Below, in pieces: positions 38,747-38,872 of a stretch of 38,872 bases of DNA (positions are counted from its first letter, which is position 1; every line of letters starts with the position of its first letter). Source of the stretch: Pseudomonadota bacterium (GTDB lineage Bacteria > Pseudomonadota > Alphaproteobacteria > Acetobacterales > Acetobacteraceae); assembly GCA_021798575.1 (NCBI GenBank), contig JAJZGI010000016.1, positions 1 to 38,872 on the forward strand, in the 5' to 3' direction. Below the pieces are notes generated by a model, which saw nothing but the letters and a program-made list of their open reading frames with translations, had not been told where the DNA came from and made no database searches. Both the position numbers and the translations under genes were made by a program.

Positions 38747-38872
38747 CTAGTGGTAAGAATCCAACACTTGGTGCCCTCGTCTGACTGCGGCGAGTATCTC
38801 GTTTGGCTTTTTGGTCCACTGGAATGGCTGCGGGTCATTATTGTTTTCGAGGAGGAACCTGTCGATCGCCTC
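38747..38872 (-). mobile_element. IS630-family transposase, C-terminal end (partial at window edge)
   Basis: Translating the minus strand from the window edge gives 41 residues, then TAG (38749-38747). They begin EAIDRFLLENNNDPQPFQWT and end RRGHQVLDSYH. This is the hallmark C-terminus of IS630-family DDE transposases (family form: FLxxHNxxPKPFxWTxxP ... AVxRGxQxLDSxH). The rest of the gene continues beyond the window, so whether the element is intact is unknown. It borders the polysaccharide genes and marks a possible transfer or rearrangement boundary. Confidence 0.88.

Overview
This window is a mostly housekeeping segment of a GC-rich alphaproteobacterial chromosome. The family is probably Acetobacteraceae. 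I infer that from the gene content and order (yebC-ruvCAB-ybgC-tolQRAB, kdsD-lptCAB, gltD before gltB, a short RNase D, a proline-rich TolA), not from any marker gene. Two tRNA genes, frequent 4-bp ATGA gene overlaps and the lack of rRNA, prophage or CRISPR fit a core chromosome.

Layout from left to right. (1) Positions 1-198 hold an intergenic palindromic element, then aroA-cmk (shikimate pathway and CMP kinase) and dnaN-recF-ymdB on the plus strand. (2) A long minus-strand operon reads yebC-ruvC-ruvA-ruvB-ybgC-tolQ-tolR-tolA-tolB (recombination and the Tol-Pal envelope machine). (3) tRNA-Val(CAC) follows on the plus strand. (4) The minus-strand cell-shape cluster mreC-mreD-mrdA-rodA-murI lacks mreB at its usual place. 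(5) A yggS/thiE-like pair is divergent, head to head. (6) gltD-gltB (glutamate synthase) comes next on the minus strand, followed by an NDUFA9-like reductase gene. (7) tRNA-Leu(CAG), rnd and the lipopolysaccharide operon kdsD-lptC-lptA-lptB lie on the plus strand. (8) mrcA (PBP1A) and prfB are on the minus strand; prfB is read through a programmed +1 frameshift. (9) The right end is accessory: a sugar O-methyltransferase-like gene, then a minus-strand set of glycosyltransferase, GDP-mannose 4,6-dehydratase and nucleoside deaminase. It stops in the C-terminal end of an IS630-family transposase at the window edge. Base composition there is visibly more AT-rich, which suggests acquired surface-polysaccharide genes.

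Much of the window serves the cell envelope: peptidoglycan precursors and polymerases (murI, mrdA, rodA, mrcA, mreCD), outer-membrane constriction (tolQRAB), LPS Kdo supply and transport (kdsD, lptCAB), and glycan decoration (gmd, glycosyltransferase, methyltransferase). The remainder is DNA replication and repair, amino-acid and nucleotide supply, and translation.

I found no clearly novel system. The points most worth a second look are the prfB recoding site, the 11-proline run in TolA, substituted transglycosylase motifs in PBP1A, a thiE homologue lacking expected metal and phosphate residues, two strong hairpins (upstream of aroA and after dnaN), unusual dnaN-recF and mreCD neighbourhoods, and the polysaccharide/IS630 right edge.
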